From the NCBI RefSeq assembly GCF_002096845.1, contig NZ_NCVK01000045.1, forward strand, positions 1 to 64,000: DNA of 64,000 bases. The letters are read 5' to 3'. Shown here in pieces: positions 24,925-34,199 of this stretch. Made by a program: the position numbers and the translations under genes. Positions within the stretch are counted from its first letter, which is position 1. Each line of letters starts with the position of its first letter. The stretch is from Streptococcus mitis (GTDB lineage: Bacteria; Bacillota; Bacilli; Lactobacillales; Streptococcaceae). The notes beneath the pieces were generated by a model that had not been told where the DNA came from, did no database searches, and saw only the letters and a program-made list of their open reading frames with translations.

Positions 24925-26250
24925 TTATTCCATTTCAAAAACATCGCTTTCTTGCTTGTTTGGTAGAACCAAAGAGAGCAAGATTCCGACAACGGCTGGT
25001 ACTAACCATGGGAGTGATGCCTTGGCAAAAGGAAGAGCGTTGACAAGATTCGCAAGAAACTCAACCTTAAACGAGCTTCCTAGTACGCTTGCAATAGCAA
25101 TAGCTGTAACAACAGCAATTGTCAACTGCATACCTGGTTTTGAAAGGGCAACAAATTTGTTGACAATGACAATCATAACGATAGCAATCGTGATTGGGTA
25201 CAAGATAACCAGTACAGGGATTGAGTACTTGATGATCGCATCAAGACCCAAATTAGCAATGGCAAATCCAATCAAGGTAAAGGCTGTCGCATAAACCTTA
25301 TAACTGATTTGTGGGAAACGCTCATTAAAGAACTCAGCTGTTGACACAATCAAACCAACTGTTGTTGTGAAGCAGGTTACGGTAACCATAGCTGCAAGGA
25401 AGAGTTGGGCTGTTGAGCCAAAGATTTCTTGAGTGGCTTGTGACAAGATGTAAACACCTGGTGTTCCACCCTTCATCGCTTCAGCTGGTACTGGGAAATG
25501 ATTTCCAAGGAAACCTAAACCGATGTAAAGAGCACTGAAGGCAAGGGCAACAACGATACCAACCACCCAAATAGTTGAAATGTATTCTTTCTTACTTGAG
25601 AAGCCAAGTTGTTTCAAGGTTTGAACTGCGATTACACTGAAGGCAACTGAGGCAAGAGCATCCAAGGTATTATATCCTTCTAGGAAACCTGTACCAAAGG
25701 CAGAAGCTTGATAAGCAGCTGAAGCAGCTTGAGGACTTGTTCCACCGTATTTGAAAGCTCCCAGAACAACCAAGATAACAATCAAAATCGCAAAGACTGG
25801 CGTTAAAATACGGCCGATACGGTCTAAGATTTTTGATGGATTGAGCGAAATTAGATACGCTGCTGCAAAGTAAAGAACCGTAAAGACAATCAAGCCAAGT
25901 CCTTTATTTGCATCCGACAAAAGAGGGCTAATCCCTACTTCGTAAGCTGTTGTAGCTGTACGTGGGATAGCAAAGAATGGACCGATTGACAAGTAAAGAA
26001 CTGAGAGGTAAAGAGTCGCAAACCAAGGCGCTATCTTTGTTGAAATCTCGTAAATATATCCTTTAGGATTTAGCGTTCCAATAATAAGGGTCAAGACGGC
26101 GATACCGACGCCTGAAAATACAAAACCTGCGATGGCAGGAAGAAAATGTTCTCCAGATAGAGCACCTAGAGAAGGCGGAAAAATCAAGTTCCCCGCACCA
26201 AAAAATATTCCAAACAGGAGCAAACCTGTTAAGGCACCTTTTTTAGCCAT
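24925..26250 (-). CDS. brnQ: branched-chain amino acid:cation symporter BrnQ (LIVCS family)
   Basis: 441 aa, about 12 membrane helices. The start at 26250 is chosen because AAGGAG lies just upstream, inside the longer frame that begins at 26265. LIVCS features include FFGAGNLIFPPSLG near the N-terminus and SVIAVQTLKQLG. Imports Leu, Ile and Val with Na+ or H+. Monocistronic between terminators. Its 3' end was copied in the adjacent tandem duplication. Confidence 0.92.
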   Translation of the reverse strand: MAKKGALTGLLLFGIFFGAGNLIFPPSLGALSGEHFLPAIAGFVFSGVGIAVLTLIIGTLNPKGYIYEISTKIAPWFATLYLSVLYLSIGPFFAIPRTATTAYEVGISPLLSDANKGLGLIVFTVLYFAAAYLISLNPSKILDRIGRILTPVFAILIVILVVLGAFKYGGTSPQAASAAYQASAFGTGFLEGYNTLDALASVAFSVIAVQTLKQLGFSSKKEYISTIWVVGIVVALAFSALYIGLGFLGNHFPVPAEAMKGGTPGVYILSQATQEIFGSTAQLFLAAMVTVTCFTTTVGLIVSTAEFFNERFPQISYKVYATAFTLIGFAIANLGLDAIIKYSIPVLVILYPITIAIVMIVIVNKFVALSKPGMQLTIAVVTAIAIASVLGSSFKVEFLANLVNALPFAKASLPWLVPAVVGILLSLVLPNKQESDVFEME

Positions 26251-26370
26251 GAAAATCTCCTTCATATTTATAAAATACTGACCTAGTATATCATGAATAG
26301 GAGTATGAAAAAAGCTTCACGAAGTAAATATTGAATGTTTTCAAGATTCTTAAAAATGAGAATTGTCTAA

Positions 26371-26407
26371 AAATAAAATCCCCTACCCAGTCCATGCCAA
26401 GTAGGAG
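26371..26407 (-). terminator. terminator of the rhodanese gene
   Basis: Minus strand CTCCTAC / GTAGGGG with a 14-nt loop, followed by ATTTTATTTTT; a BOX lies between it and the stop codon. Confidence 0.5.
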
Positions 26408-26421
26408 AAAATTCTAATGTT

Positions 26422-26527
26422 TATACTCTTCGAAAATCAAATTCAAACCACGTCAGCTTCACCTTGCCGTACTCAAGTACAGCCTGCGGCTAGTTTCCTA
26501 GTTTGCTCTTTGATTTTCATTGAGTAT
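26422..26527 (+). repeat. BOX element lacking boxB
   Basis: boxA (ATACTCTTCGAAAATC) joined through a short ACTCAAGTACAGC linker to boxC. Its last T is the first base of the complementary stop codon of the rhodanese gene. Confidence 0.85.
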
Positions 26528-26814
26528 TAAAGTTCTTCAAAGGCCATCATGCCACCTTGTACATTGATAACCTCATAACCTTGTTCTGATAAGAATTGGC
26601 AAGCGCGCGCCGATCTCATCCCAGATTTACAAATAATATAATGCAAGCGATCTTTGTCCAACTGATCATAGGTATCAGCCAATTGACTAAGTGGCAGGTT
26701 GTGAGCGCCTTCTAAATGAAGAGCTTCATACTCATCTACTTCTCTCACGTCCACTAGAGAAAGTTGGTCGTTTTGGTAAAGCTGGTAAAATGCGTCAAAG
26801 GCTATTTCTTTCAT
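26527..26814 (-). CDS. single-domain rhodanese
   Basis: 95 aa from MKEIAFDAFYQLYQ, with AGGAG 7 nt upstream; the longer frame to 26850 runs into a BOX element. One rhodanese domain with the conserved SLVDVREVDEYEALHLEGAHNLP and active-site loop ICKSGMRSARA containing the sulfur-carrying Cys. Cytosolic sulfur transfer; partner unknown. Flanked on both sides by BOX elements. Confidence 0.88.
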   Translation of the reverse strand: MKEIAFDAFYQLYQNDQLSLVDVREVDEYEALHLEGAHNLPLSQLADTYDQLDKDRLHYIICKSGMRSARACQFLSEQGYEVINVQGGMMAFEEL

Positions 26815-26827
26815 TCTTTTTCTCCTA

Positions 26828-27023
26828 ATACTCTTCGAAAATCTCTTCAAACCACGTCAGCGTCGCCTTACCGTGCGTATGGTTACTGACTTCGTCAGTT
26901 CTATCCACAACCTCAAAACTGTGTTTTGAGCTGACTTCGTCAGTTCTATCCACAACCTCAAAACAGTGTTTTGAGCAGCCTGCGGCTAGCTTCCTAGTTT
27001 GCTCTTTGATTTTCATTGACTAT
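26828..27023 (+). repeat. BOX element with two boxB units
   Basis: boxA, boxB (CTCAAAACTGTGTTTTGAG), a second boxB (CTCAAAACAGTGTTTTGAG) and boxC. The two boxB units are joined by GACTTCGTCAGTTCTATCC. Its terminal CTA supplies the stop codon of the glycosylase-like gene. Confidence 0.9.
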
Positions 27024-27598
27024 AAAATGGTTTTAATTCTTTTTTTCAAATCTGGCACCACTTCTGACTCAAACCAAGAATTTTTGGCCATCCAGATTTG
27101 ATTTCGCGGTGAGGGGTGAACTAATGGAAAATAGGTTGGCAAGTAGTTCTGGTAATGTTTTACCCGTTCTGTCACCTTGCCACTGACTTTCTCCTGCAAA
27201 TAATAGGCTTGGGCATATTGGCCAATCAAGAGGGTCAATTGAATATCTGGTAATTCTTGCAAGAGCTGTGGATGCCATTTTTCTGCAAAGCCAGTTCTCG
27301 GTGGCAGATCACCTGATTTTCCATGCCCTGGAAAGTAGAAATCCATAGGCAGAACAGCAAAATAACCTGAATTGTAAAAGGTATCTTCATCCACACCTAG
27401 CCAGTCCCGCAAGCGGTCACCACTCTTATCCTTCCAGTAAAGGCCTGCCTCCTGCGTTTTAAGTCCAGGTGCCTGACCGATGATATTGATGCGAGCAGTT
27501 TTTGGCGCTGCAAAGAGAGGCTCAATGCCACGCTCTGTATAGCTGACATTCTGCGGATCCGCCATGATAGCCTGTTTGATTCTTTCGATTTGAGACAT
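27020..27598 (-). CDS. uracil-DNA glycosylase superfamily protein
   Basis: 192 aa. UDG-fold signatures: motif 1 IIGQAPGLKTQEAG (about 38-51) and motif 2 PLVHPSPRN near 158. The central YFAVLPMDFYFPG carries the substrate-pocket region. The family includes uracil- or mismatch-removing enzymes. The stop codon TAG is provided by the adjacent BOX end, so the C-terminus may have been altered by insertion. Confidence 0.82.
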   Translation of the reverse strand: MSQIERIKQAIMADPQNVSYTERGIEPLFAAPKTARINIIGQAPGLKTQEAGLYWKDKSGDRLRDWLGVDEDTFYNSGYFAVLPMDFYFPGHGKSGDLPPRTGFAEKWHPQLLQELPDIQLTLLIGQYAQAYYLQEKVSGKVTERVKHYQNYLPTYFPLVHPSPRNQIWMAKNSWFESEVVPDLKKRIKTIL

Positions 27599-27610
27599 CT
27601 ACTTTCCCTC

Positions 27611-27645
27611 CAAAAAGAAGTCCAAGCATAAGATCTCAGACTTCT
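27611..27645 (-). terminator. terminator of pepV
   Basis: Minus strand AGAAGTC / GACTTCT with a 16-nt loop, followed by TTTTT. Confidence 0.65.
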
Positions 27646-27651
27646 ATCGTT

Positions 27652-29052
27652 TTATTTGATCAATTCGTAAATAGCTTCGGCATAGATTGCTGCTGCTCGG
27701 AAGAGATCGTCCAAGGCGATAAATTCATTGGCTTGGTGCATGGTGTCAATAGAGTCTGGGAACATGGCACCGTAGGCAACACCTCGTTCTAGCAAGCGAC
27801 CAAAGGTTCCACCACCAATGACTTGCTCATGACCTTTAAGACCAGTTTGTTTTTCATAAACATTCAACAAGGTTTGCACAAGTGGATCTTCCATTGGCAC
27901 ATAGTGAGGGGTATGACCGTGCTCAGAAAGGCTAACAGAAGCAACTGGCAAGTTTTCAAGGATTGACTTGATTTGTTCTGGACTTGTTCCTTTTGGATAG
28001 CGGATATTAAGGGCAATGGTATTATCAGCACTTGTTTCATCAAATCGGAAGACACCAGCATTCATAGAAAGGGCACCCATCTTTTCATCCACATGAGCAA
28101 TCTTGAGACTTTCACCTTCATGGTCGTTCAAGAGAATCTTACCAGCGATGTCAAGGTAATCTCTTGCAGGTCCTGCAAAGTCAAACTGGCTAAGGAAGAG
28201 GGCTAGGTAAGTCGCACCATTGACACCTGAAGCAGGCATAGCACCGTGGGCTGATTTACCAATGATCGTCACCTTGTATTGGCCAGCTTCTTCTTGTAGT
28301 TCTCCTCTAAGTTTGTGTTCTGCAACAAAGGCATCTAGTTTCCCTTGCAAGTCAGTCAAATCACCTGAAACAACCGCTGTTGCTGATTCAGGCACCATGT
28401 TTTCACGTAAACCACCTGTGAAGCTGTGAAGACGGGCAGCACCTACATTTTCACCTGCAAAGTGAAGGTATTCCGTGATATTTCCTTTTTCACCATTGAT
28501 GATAGGGAATTCAGCATCTGGAGAGAAACCGAAGTCTGGTTTCGCAAGTCCTACGTGCTCGAAATAGTAGTCCATGTCTGCCCAACCTGATTCTTCATCT
28601 GTTCCAACGATGAAACGAACTTTCTTAGAAGTTGGAAGGCCCAATTCTTTGATGATTTTCAAGCCATAGTAACAAGCTGTTGTAGGTCCCTTATCATCAG
28701 AAGCTCCACGCGCATAAAGGCGACCGTCTTTGATAGTCGGTGTGTAAGGATCTGTGTCCCAACCGCTACCAGCAGGCACCACGTCCATGTGGGCAAAGAT
28801 TCCGAGAACTTCTTCTCCATCACCAAACTCAAAATGTCCTGCATAGTTATCGACATTCTTAGTTGGATAGCCATCACGATCTGCGATTTCAAGGAATTTT
28901 TCCAAGGCTTTTACCGGCCCAGGTCCAAATGGATGTTCAGCATCAACCTTGCTGTCATCACGTTCTGAGTTGATTTCCAAAAGGCTAAACAAGTCAGCCA
29001 AGAGGTCTTCTTTGCGTTTTTCTACTTCTGCTGTAAAATCAATTGCTGTCAT
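27652..29052 (-). CDS. pepV: dipeptidase PepV (M20)
   Basis: 466 aa from MTAIDFTAEVEKR; 12 upstream codons are rejected as Lys-rich noise from the ribosome-site region. M20 dimetal peptidase: GIFAHMDVVPAG (metal His, Asp), RGASDDKGP, GTDEESGWADM (catalytic Glu pair), SPDAEFP, and C-terminal VIGGGTFGR. The lid domain is about 200-340. Releases amino acids from Xaa-dipeptides in the cytosol. It follows a broken nitroreductase gene by 13 nt. Confidence 0.93.
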   Translation of the reverse strand: MTAIDFTAEVEKRKEDLLADLFSLLEINSERDDSKVDAEHPFGPGPVKALEKFLEIADRDGYPTKNVDNYAGHFEFGDGEEVLGIFAHMDVVPAGSGWDTDPYTPTIKDGRLYARGASDDKGPTTACYYGLKIIKELGLPTSKKVRFIVGTDEESGWADMDYYFEHVGLAKPDFGFSPDAEFPIINGEKGNITEYLHFAGENVGAARLHSFTGGLRENMVPESATAVVSGDLTDLQGKLDAFVAEHKLRGELQEEAGQYKVTIIGKSAHGAMPASGVNGATYLALFLSQFDFAGPARDYLDIAGKILLNDHEGESLKIAHVDEKMGALSMNAGVFRFDETSADNTIALNIRYPKGTSPEQIKSILENLPVASVSLSEHGHTPHYVPMEDPLVQTLLNVYEKQTGLKGHEQVIGGGTFGRLLERGVAYGAMFPDSIDTMHQANEFIALDDLFRAAAIYAEAIYELIK

Positions 29053-29065
29053 TTTTTTCTTCTTT

Positions 29066-29671
29066 CTATCTTTTCTCGATGATTTCATCTACTGGCAAGC
29101 GATAGCTTGGTTCCAATTTCTCGTCTGTGTAACCTACTGTAATCAAGAGTTCTGGGCGGAAACGGTCTTCGATTTCTAAAACCTCATTGACTTTTGATTT
29201 GTCAAATCCAAGGATCAGATTTGATCCGATTCCTTGGTCTGTAAGAGCCAGAACCAAGTTCATAGCAACCAAACCTGCATTGAGTGCTAAGTAGTCACTT
29301 ACTTGTTGTTCATTGTAACGGGCAAATTCCGCAGGTTAATTCTTCATGAAATATTGAAGTTGTTCTTCTGAGAAATTGTTAGCACCGCCAACTCGGGCAA
29401 TCTTACGAGCACGTTTAGCCAGGTCTGTATCTGTAAACAAGGCAATGGTTACAGGCGCTGATGATACCTGTTCAAAGTTGGAACCGTAAGCCAATTTTGC
29501 CAGTTCGGCATTTTTCTCACGTACCACCACAAATTTCCAAGGCTGGCTGTTGTGGGCACTTGGTGCCAAGGTTGCGATTTCGATAGCCGTACGAACATCT
29601 TTAGGATCAACAGGTTTATCAGTGAACTGCTTGGTCGCATGACGTTTTTTATTTAATTCAAGAAATTTCAT
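29066..29671 (-). pseudogene. nitroreductase with a premature stop
   Basis: NfsA/NfnB-like FMN nitroreductase of about 201 codons. The first 111 residues (MKFLELNKKRHATKQF, APSAHNSQPWKFVVV) end at a TAA at 29336-29338. The same frame continues directly (PAEFARYNEQQ to PVDEIIEKR). The lesion looks like one base change, Leu TTA to TAA, within QYFMKN-L-PAEF. Domain swap and FMN-contact residues lie after the stop, so the product should be inactive unless read through. Confidence 0.85.
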
Positions 29672-29842
29672 AATCGATTTCCTTTTCTAATTCTACTGCT
29701 TCCATTTTACCATATTTTGAAAGAGCTTGCAGGGATTTTTCATGATTAAGATTTTTTATTACAGCCATAAAAAATATATATTGGTTCATCAGGAACGTTT
29801 CTGATAAACTAGCAGATAACTTTACATTTGAATGGAGACATT

Positions 29843-30643
29843 ATGAAAAAATTTAGCCTATTACTAGCTATCCTACCATTTTTGGTTGCCTGTGGAAATC
29901 AAGCTACACCTAAAGAGACCAGCTCTCAAAAGACAATCATCGTTGCTACAGCTGGTGATGTGCCACCATTTGACTATGAAGACAAGGGCAATCTGACAGG
30001 CTTCGATATCGAAGTTCTAAAAGCAGTGGATGAAAAACTCAGCGACTACAAGATTCAATTCCAAAGAACTGCCTGGGAGAGTATCTTCCCAGGACTTGAT
30101 TCTGGTCACTATCAAGCAGCAGCTAATAACTTGAGTTACACAAAAGAGCGTGCTGAAAAATACCTTTACTCACTTCCAATTTCGAATAATCCTCTCGTCC
30201 TCGTCAGCAACAAGAAAAATCCTCTGACTTCACTTGACCAAATAGCTGGCAAAACAACACAAGAGGATACTGGAACTTCTAACGCTCAATTTATCAATAA
30301 CTGGAATCAAAAACACACCGACAATCCCGCTACAATTGATTTTTCTGGAGAAGATATCGGTAAACGAATCCTAGACCTCTCTAACGGAGAGTTTGATTTC
30401 CTAGTTTTTGACAAGGTATCCGTTCAAAAGATTATCAAGGACCGTGGCTTAGACCTCTCAGTCGTTGATTTACCTTCTGCCGATAGCCCCAACAACTATA
30501 TCGTTTTCTCAAGCGACCAAAAAGAGTTTAAAGAGAAATTTGATAAAGCTATCAAAGAACTCTACCAAGATGGAACCCTTGAAAAACTCAGCAATACTTA
30601 TCTAGGTGGTTCTTATCTCCCAGATAAATCTCAGTTACAATAA
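29843..30643 (+). CDS. amino-acid-binding lipoprotein (family 3 SBP)
   Basis: 266 aa from MKKFSLLLAILPFLVAC, with GGAG upstream; lipobox LVAC, Cys17. Family 3 periplasmic-binding fold: VATAGDVPPFDYEDKGNLTGFDIEVLKAV and SYTKERAEKYLYS are characteristic of polar amino acid/cystine binders. No transporter genes adjoin it, so it must work with a permease encoded elsewhere. Ends at a strong terminator. Confidence 0.88.
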   Translation: MKKFSLLLAILPFLVACGNQATPKETSSQKTIIVATAGDVPPFDYEDKGNLTGFDIEVLKAVDEKLSDYKIQFQRTAWESIFPGLDSGHYQAAANNLSYTKERAEKYLYSLPISNNPLVLVSNKKNPLTSLDQIAGKTTQEDTGTSNAQFINNWNQKHTDNPATIDFSGEDIGKRILDLSNGEFDFLVFDKVSVQKIIKDRGLDLSVVDLPSADSPNNYIVFSSDQKEFKEKFDKAIKELYQDGTLEKLSNTYLGGSYLPDKSQLQ

Positions 30644-30655
30644 GATAGACTAAAA

Positions 30656-30684
30656 ACGATTGGACCAGCCAATCGCTTTTTTAG
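30656..30684 (+). terminator. terminator of the amino-acid-binding lipoprotein gene
   Basis: CGATTGG acca GCCAATCG followed by TTTTTT. Confidence 0.8.
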
Positions 30685-30710
30685 TTTGCATTGGTTATTT
30701 TAGAAAATTC

Positions 30711-31544
30711 TTACAAAAAATCAAAAAAATTCTTCACATCCTCTACATACCCATGCTTTTCTATTAAGCTTGCTAATAGTTCTAGATTGTGCCCCTGATA
30801 GTTATCTTCTCTTCGTAGCTCTTCATACATTTCGATAAAGGGAAGTCCCTTGGATTTTGCCAATTCTAACTCCGCTTCATAGTCATAAGCGACTTTACGA
30901 AATAGGATATTTACCAATTCCCCATCTTCAACCTCTATCACGACATACTGGGCACGGTGATTTTTTAACGCCTCCCAGTTAAAATAGGGCATGCCAATCG
31001 ACCCTGGATTGATGATTTGTTGCCCTTGACTGCCATAACGAAGCAACTGCTTGTGAACATGACCATAGACTGCCACGTCAACTTCATCATCTAGGAGTTG
31101 GTCAAATTTCTCTGTATCATTCTCAACTAGCAAGTCACCACCATAGTTCTTATTTGGCAAATTATGAGAGATAGAAAAGCGCAATCCGTCAATTTCTTTC
31201 TTTTCCAGCAAAGGCAAGCTTCGTAGCCAGACAATCGTTGCAGGATCCATTCGCTCCATCAAAAACTGGGTCATTCGCATTGACTGGATTTCTTGTGGAT
31301 GTTCCAAACCATATTCACCATCCAAGGCCTCAAGGACACAATCATCCCAATTGCCTCGAACACTGGTTGTGATAGGAAGGTCCTTTAGCAGGGCGACTAA
31401 GTCATTTGCGCCTGGACCAGGAAGAAAAATATCTCCCAGAAGCCAGTATTCACTGACTCCTTGATTTTTAGCATCTGCAATCACTGCTTCTAAGGCTGTC
31501 GCATTGCCATGAATATCTGATAAAATTGCGATTTTATGGTTCAT
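30711..31544 (-). CDS. calcineurin-like metallophosphoesterase
   Basis: 277 aa from [14 protein letters not shown] with AAGGAG upstream. Dimetal motifs in order: [22 protein letters not shown], and GHVHKQ. Related to YfcE/MJ0936-type phosphodiesterases. It overlaps the end of uvrC by 11 bp, so translation is probably coupled. Substrate unknown. Confidence 0.85.
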   Translation of the reverse strand: MNHKIAILSDIHGNATALEAVIADAKNQGVSEYWLLGDIFLPGPGANDLVALLKDLPITTSVRGNWDDCVLEALDGEYGLEHPQEIQSMRMTQFLMERMDPATIVWLRSLPLLEKKEIDGLRFSISHNLPNKNYGGDLLVENDTEKFDQLLDDEVDVAVYGHVHKQLLRYGSQGQQIINPGSIGMPYFNWEALKNHRAQYVVIEVEDGELVNILFRKVAYDYEAELELAKSKGLPFIEMYEELRREDNYQGHNLELLASLIEKHGYVEDVKNFFDFL

Positions 31545-33381
31545 GATGGTCTCCTTCTGTTTGATAATCTGCTCTTTCTTCCGCAACTTGAGCCAACTCA
31601 ACTTCTCCCTGCGGGTTCAACTTCCTCTGCACAGCCTCTGCAACGGCTCTAGGTACTCCAACTTCGACAATCTCATCCACACTGGCTTCCTTGATTTTTG
31701 TCAGAGACTTGAAATGCTTCATGAGATTTTGCTTGCGTTTAGGCCCCAGCCCTTCAATTCCATCCAGTTGTGATGAAAAGGAATTTTTGGAGCGCAGTTG
31801 ACGGTGGAAAGTAATGGCAAAGCGGTGCACCTCATCTTGGATGCGTTGGAGGAGGAAAAATTCCTGAGAATTGCGAGACAACTCCACCACCTCAAGTGGA
31901 TCTCCAAAGAGCAATTCATGGGTTTGGTGCTTGTCATTCTTTTGCAGACCTGCAATGGGGATATCCAAGCCCAGTTCTTCTTGGATGACTTGCTTGGCAA
32001 TATTGACTTGACCTTGTCCCCCATCAATGACAATCAAATCTGGAGGAGTCAAACCGTCACTCTGTACTCGACCATAGCGTCTGCGAATGACCTCTCGCAT
32101 ACTAGCATAGTCGTCTGGCCCGACTACGGTCTTGATTTTATACTTACGGTAATCTTTTTTACTTGGTTTGCCGTTAACAAAGACCACCATAGCCGAAACA
32201 GGGCTAGTTCCCATGATGTTGGAGTTATCGAAGGACTCGATGCGAACTGGAGTCGGAATTTGGAGCAAGCGTCCTAGATTTTCAATAGCTCCTTGGGTCT
32301 TTTCGACAGATTTTTCTAGCAGATTGAACTTCTGCTCTAGGCTGACTCGAGCATTCTTTATAGCCAAATTGACCAGTTGTTTTTTCTCACCACGCTGGGG
32401 TTTGACAATCTTGGCATCCACCAAGGCCCTGACCGTTTCTTCATCAATATCCTGCGGAATCAGCACCTCATTAGGAACTAGGTGAGATTTTTCTTGATAG
32501 AATTGTCCTACATAGGTTAGAAAGTCCTCATCCGGATCGTTGTAGTAGGGAAAAAGATTGACATCCCGCTCAATAAGCTTGCCCTGACGAACAAAGAAAA
32601 CCTGAACACACATCCATCCCTTGTCCACATAGTAGCCAAAGACATCCCGATTTTGGAGATCCTTAGCCATGACCCGTTGCTTGGTTCGAAGTGTTCCAAT
32701 AGCCTGAATCAGGTCACGGTATTCCGCCGCACGTTCAAACTCCATATTTTGTGCTGCAGCTGACATTTTACTCTTTAGGTCATCGATGATTTTGTCATCC
32801 TGCCCTTTTAGGAAATCAGAAACCTCCTGAGCCATAGACCTGAAATAAGCCTCATCCTTCTTACAGATGGTGTGGGCCATACATTGGCCAATATGGTAGT
32901 AAAAACAAACCTTAGACGGTGGATTAGTACACTTACGAAAAGGGAAAATCCGATCCAAAAGTCGCTTGATTTCATTGGCTGCGCCCACATCTGGATAGGG
33001 ACCAAAATAGAGACCTCCGTCCTTTTTGACCTGACGGGTAATAATCAAACGAGGATAGCGCTCATTAGTGATTTTAATGAAGGGATAGGACTTGTCATCC
33101 TTGAGCATGATATTGTATTTAGGCTTATTTTCCTTGATCAGGTTGATTTCTAGGAGAAGTGCCTCAATATTGGACTCAGTAACGATAAATTCAAAATCTA
33201 CAATTTCAGAAACCAAAGCCTCTGTTTTGGTATCATGACTTCCACGGAAATAAGACCTCACGCGGTTACGCAGATTTTTAGCCTTTCCTACATAGATAAT
33301 GGTGCCGTTTTTATCCTTGTGAATGTAACAACCAGGGCTGGTCGGCAAGAGCTCTAGTTTTGATTTAATCAAGTTGTTCAT
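31534..33381 (-). CDS. uvrC: excinuclease ABC subunit C
   Basis: 615 aa. Makes the 3' and 5' incisions of nucleotide excision repair with UvrB. GIY-YIG nuclease at the N-terminus ([21 protein letters not shown], about 14-34), UVR motif near 205-240 ([17 protein letters not shown]), and the UvrC/RNase H-like domain (about 380-540, [26 protein letters not shown]). It ends with tandem HhH ([19 protein letters not shown]). Full length. Confidence 0.97.
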   Translation of the reverse strand: MNNLIKSKLELLPTSPGCYIHKDKNGTIIYVGKAKNLRNRVRSYFRGSHDTKTEALVSEIVDFEFIVTESNIEALLLEINLIKENKPKYNIMLKDDKSYPFIKITNERYPRLIITRQVKKDGGLYFGPYPDVGAANEIKRLLDRIFPFRKCTNPPSKVCFYYHIGQCMAHTICKKDEAYFRSMAQEVSDFLKGQDDKIIDDLKSKMSAAAQNMEFERAAEYRDLIQAIGTLRTKQRVMAKDLQNRDVFGYYVDKGWMCVQVFFVRQGKLIERDVNLFPYYNDPDEDFLTYVGQFYQEKSHLVPNEVLIPQDIDEETVRALVDAKIVKPQRGEKKQLVNLAIKNARVSLEQKFNLLEKSVEKTQGAIENLGRLLQIPTPVRIESFDNSNIMGTSPVSAMVVFVNGKPSKKDYRKYKIKTVVGPDDYASMREVIRRRYGRVQSDGLTPPDLIVIDGGQGQVNIAKQVIQEELGLDIPIAGLQKNDKHQTHELLFGDPLEVVELSRNSQEFFLLQRIQDEVHRFAITFHRQLRSKNSFSSQLDGIEGLGPKRKQNLMKHFKSLTKIKEASVDEIVEVGVPRAVAEAVQRKLNPQGEVELAQVAEERADYQTEGDHHEP

Positions 33382-33419
33382 AGTTCCATTATAGCAAAAA
33401 AGTAGGGAAAGATAGTCCC

Positions 33420-34121
33420 CTACTCATTGGTCTCATATATTTTTCGAAGGTTTGCAACATCCTCTTCCTGAATACCATAAAAGGAACCTGCCGGTTGCAT
33501 CACAGACTTCTCATCTGTATGATCCAAACCAATCGCATGACCCAACTCATGTTCTGCCGTATGGACAATACGCTCAAAGGAATAGCCATAGTTAGGATTG
33601 GACAAATAATAATGATTCAGGCGCACCGTTACAGACAAGAATTGCCCTGTTAAGAGATTGGTCTGACTTTCCGCCTCTCCTGCCACAGGAGTGTTTCCGT
33701 TGTTCATCTCAGTAGCCAAGATATCCGCCGTGCTGGACTCAGTCACAATTTCAAAGTTAAAAGCACCAGTTTGATTCCAGTTCTGAATCGCTTCTAAGTA
33801 AGCTTTTTGAAAGCGTGAATCCATTTGCGGATCCAGGTAAATACGAGCAGAAGCCTGTGGCCATCTTCCTTCAGAGTGTTGATGGCTATCTGTCTGGTTC
33901 AACTTAGGCAGTTGCCCTGTTTTTTCCCATTGGTCGATACTTTGTTGACCAATTTTTACTGACCGTTCTGCTTGCTTCAGCGCTCCTTGAAAATCCCCGT
34001 TCAGATACCAAAGAAATCCAAAAGCAAGAGTGCATAAAAGCACAACTATCCAAACCAGGCGCCAAAACAAACGCCACACAAAAGAAAAGAAAGCCCCTAT
34101 CAAACGAAAAAGCCAGCGCAT
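33420..34121 (-). CDS. membrane-anchored zinc metalloprotease (matrixin-like)
   Basis: 233 aa. Start at 34121 ([13 protein letters not shown] upstream). One N-terminal hydrophobic anchor (about 10-40), a linker, and a metzincin catalytic domain with [11 protein letters not shown] binding zinc and the Met-turn VMQPAG. Acts outside the membrane on unknown substrates. Located between murN and uvrC on the same strand. Confidence 0.88.
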   Translation of the reverse strand: MRWLFRLIGAFFSFVWRLFWRLVWIVVLLCTLAFGFLWYLNGDFQGALKQAERSVKIGQQSIDQWEKTGQLPKLNQTDSHQHSEGRWPQASARIYLDPQMDSRFQKAYLEAIQNWNQTGAFNFEIVTESSTADILATEMNNGNTPVAGEAESQTNLLTGQFLSVTVRLNHYYLSNPNYGYSFERIVHTAEHELGHAIGLDHTDEKSVMQPAGSFYGIQEEDVANLRKIYETNE

Positions 34122-34199
34122 ATTTCTCCACCTTTCTAGCAAATAAAAATTATTTTACTAAAACAAGCTGAAAGAAAGCTAAATACTGACTTTTTCATC

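Larger units (their letters stand above)
24562..25060. repeat. tandem duplication, ~250-bp unit
   Basis: Copy 1 is 24562-24810 and copy 2 is 24811-25060. They match except for six substitutions and one single-base indel. The unit spans the 5' end of the M42 gene (six codons, ribosome site, promoter), the brnQ terminator and the last ~45 codons of brnQ. Both flanking genes remain intact. Confidence 0.95.
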
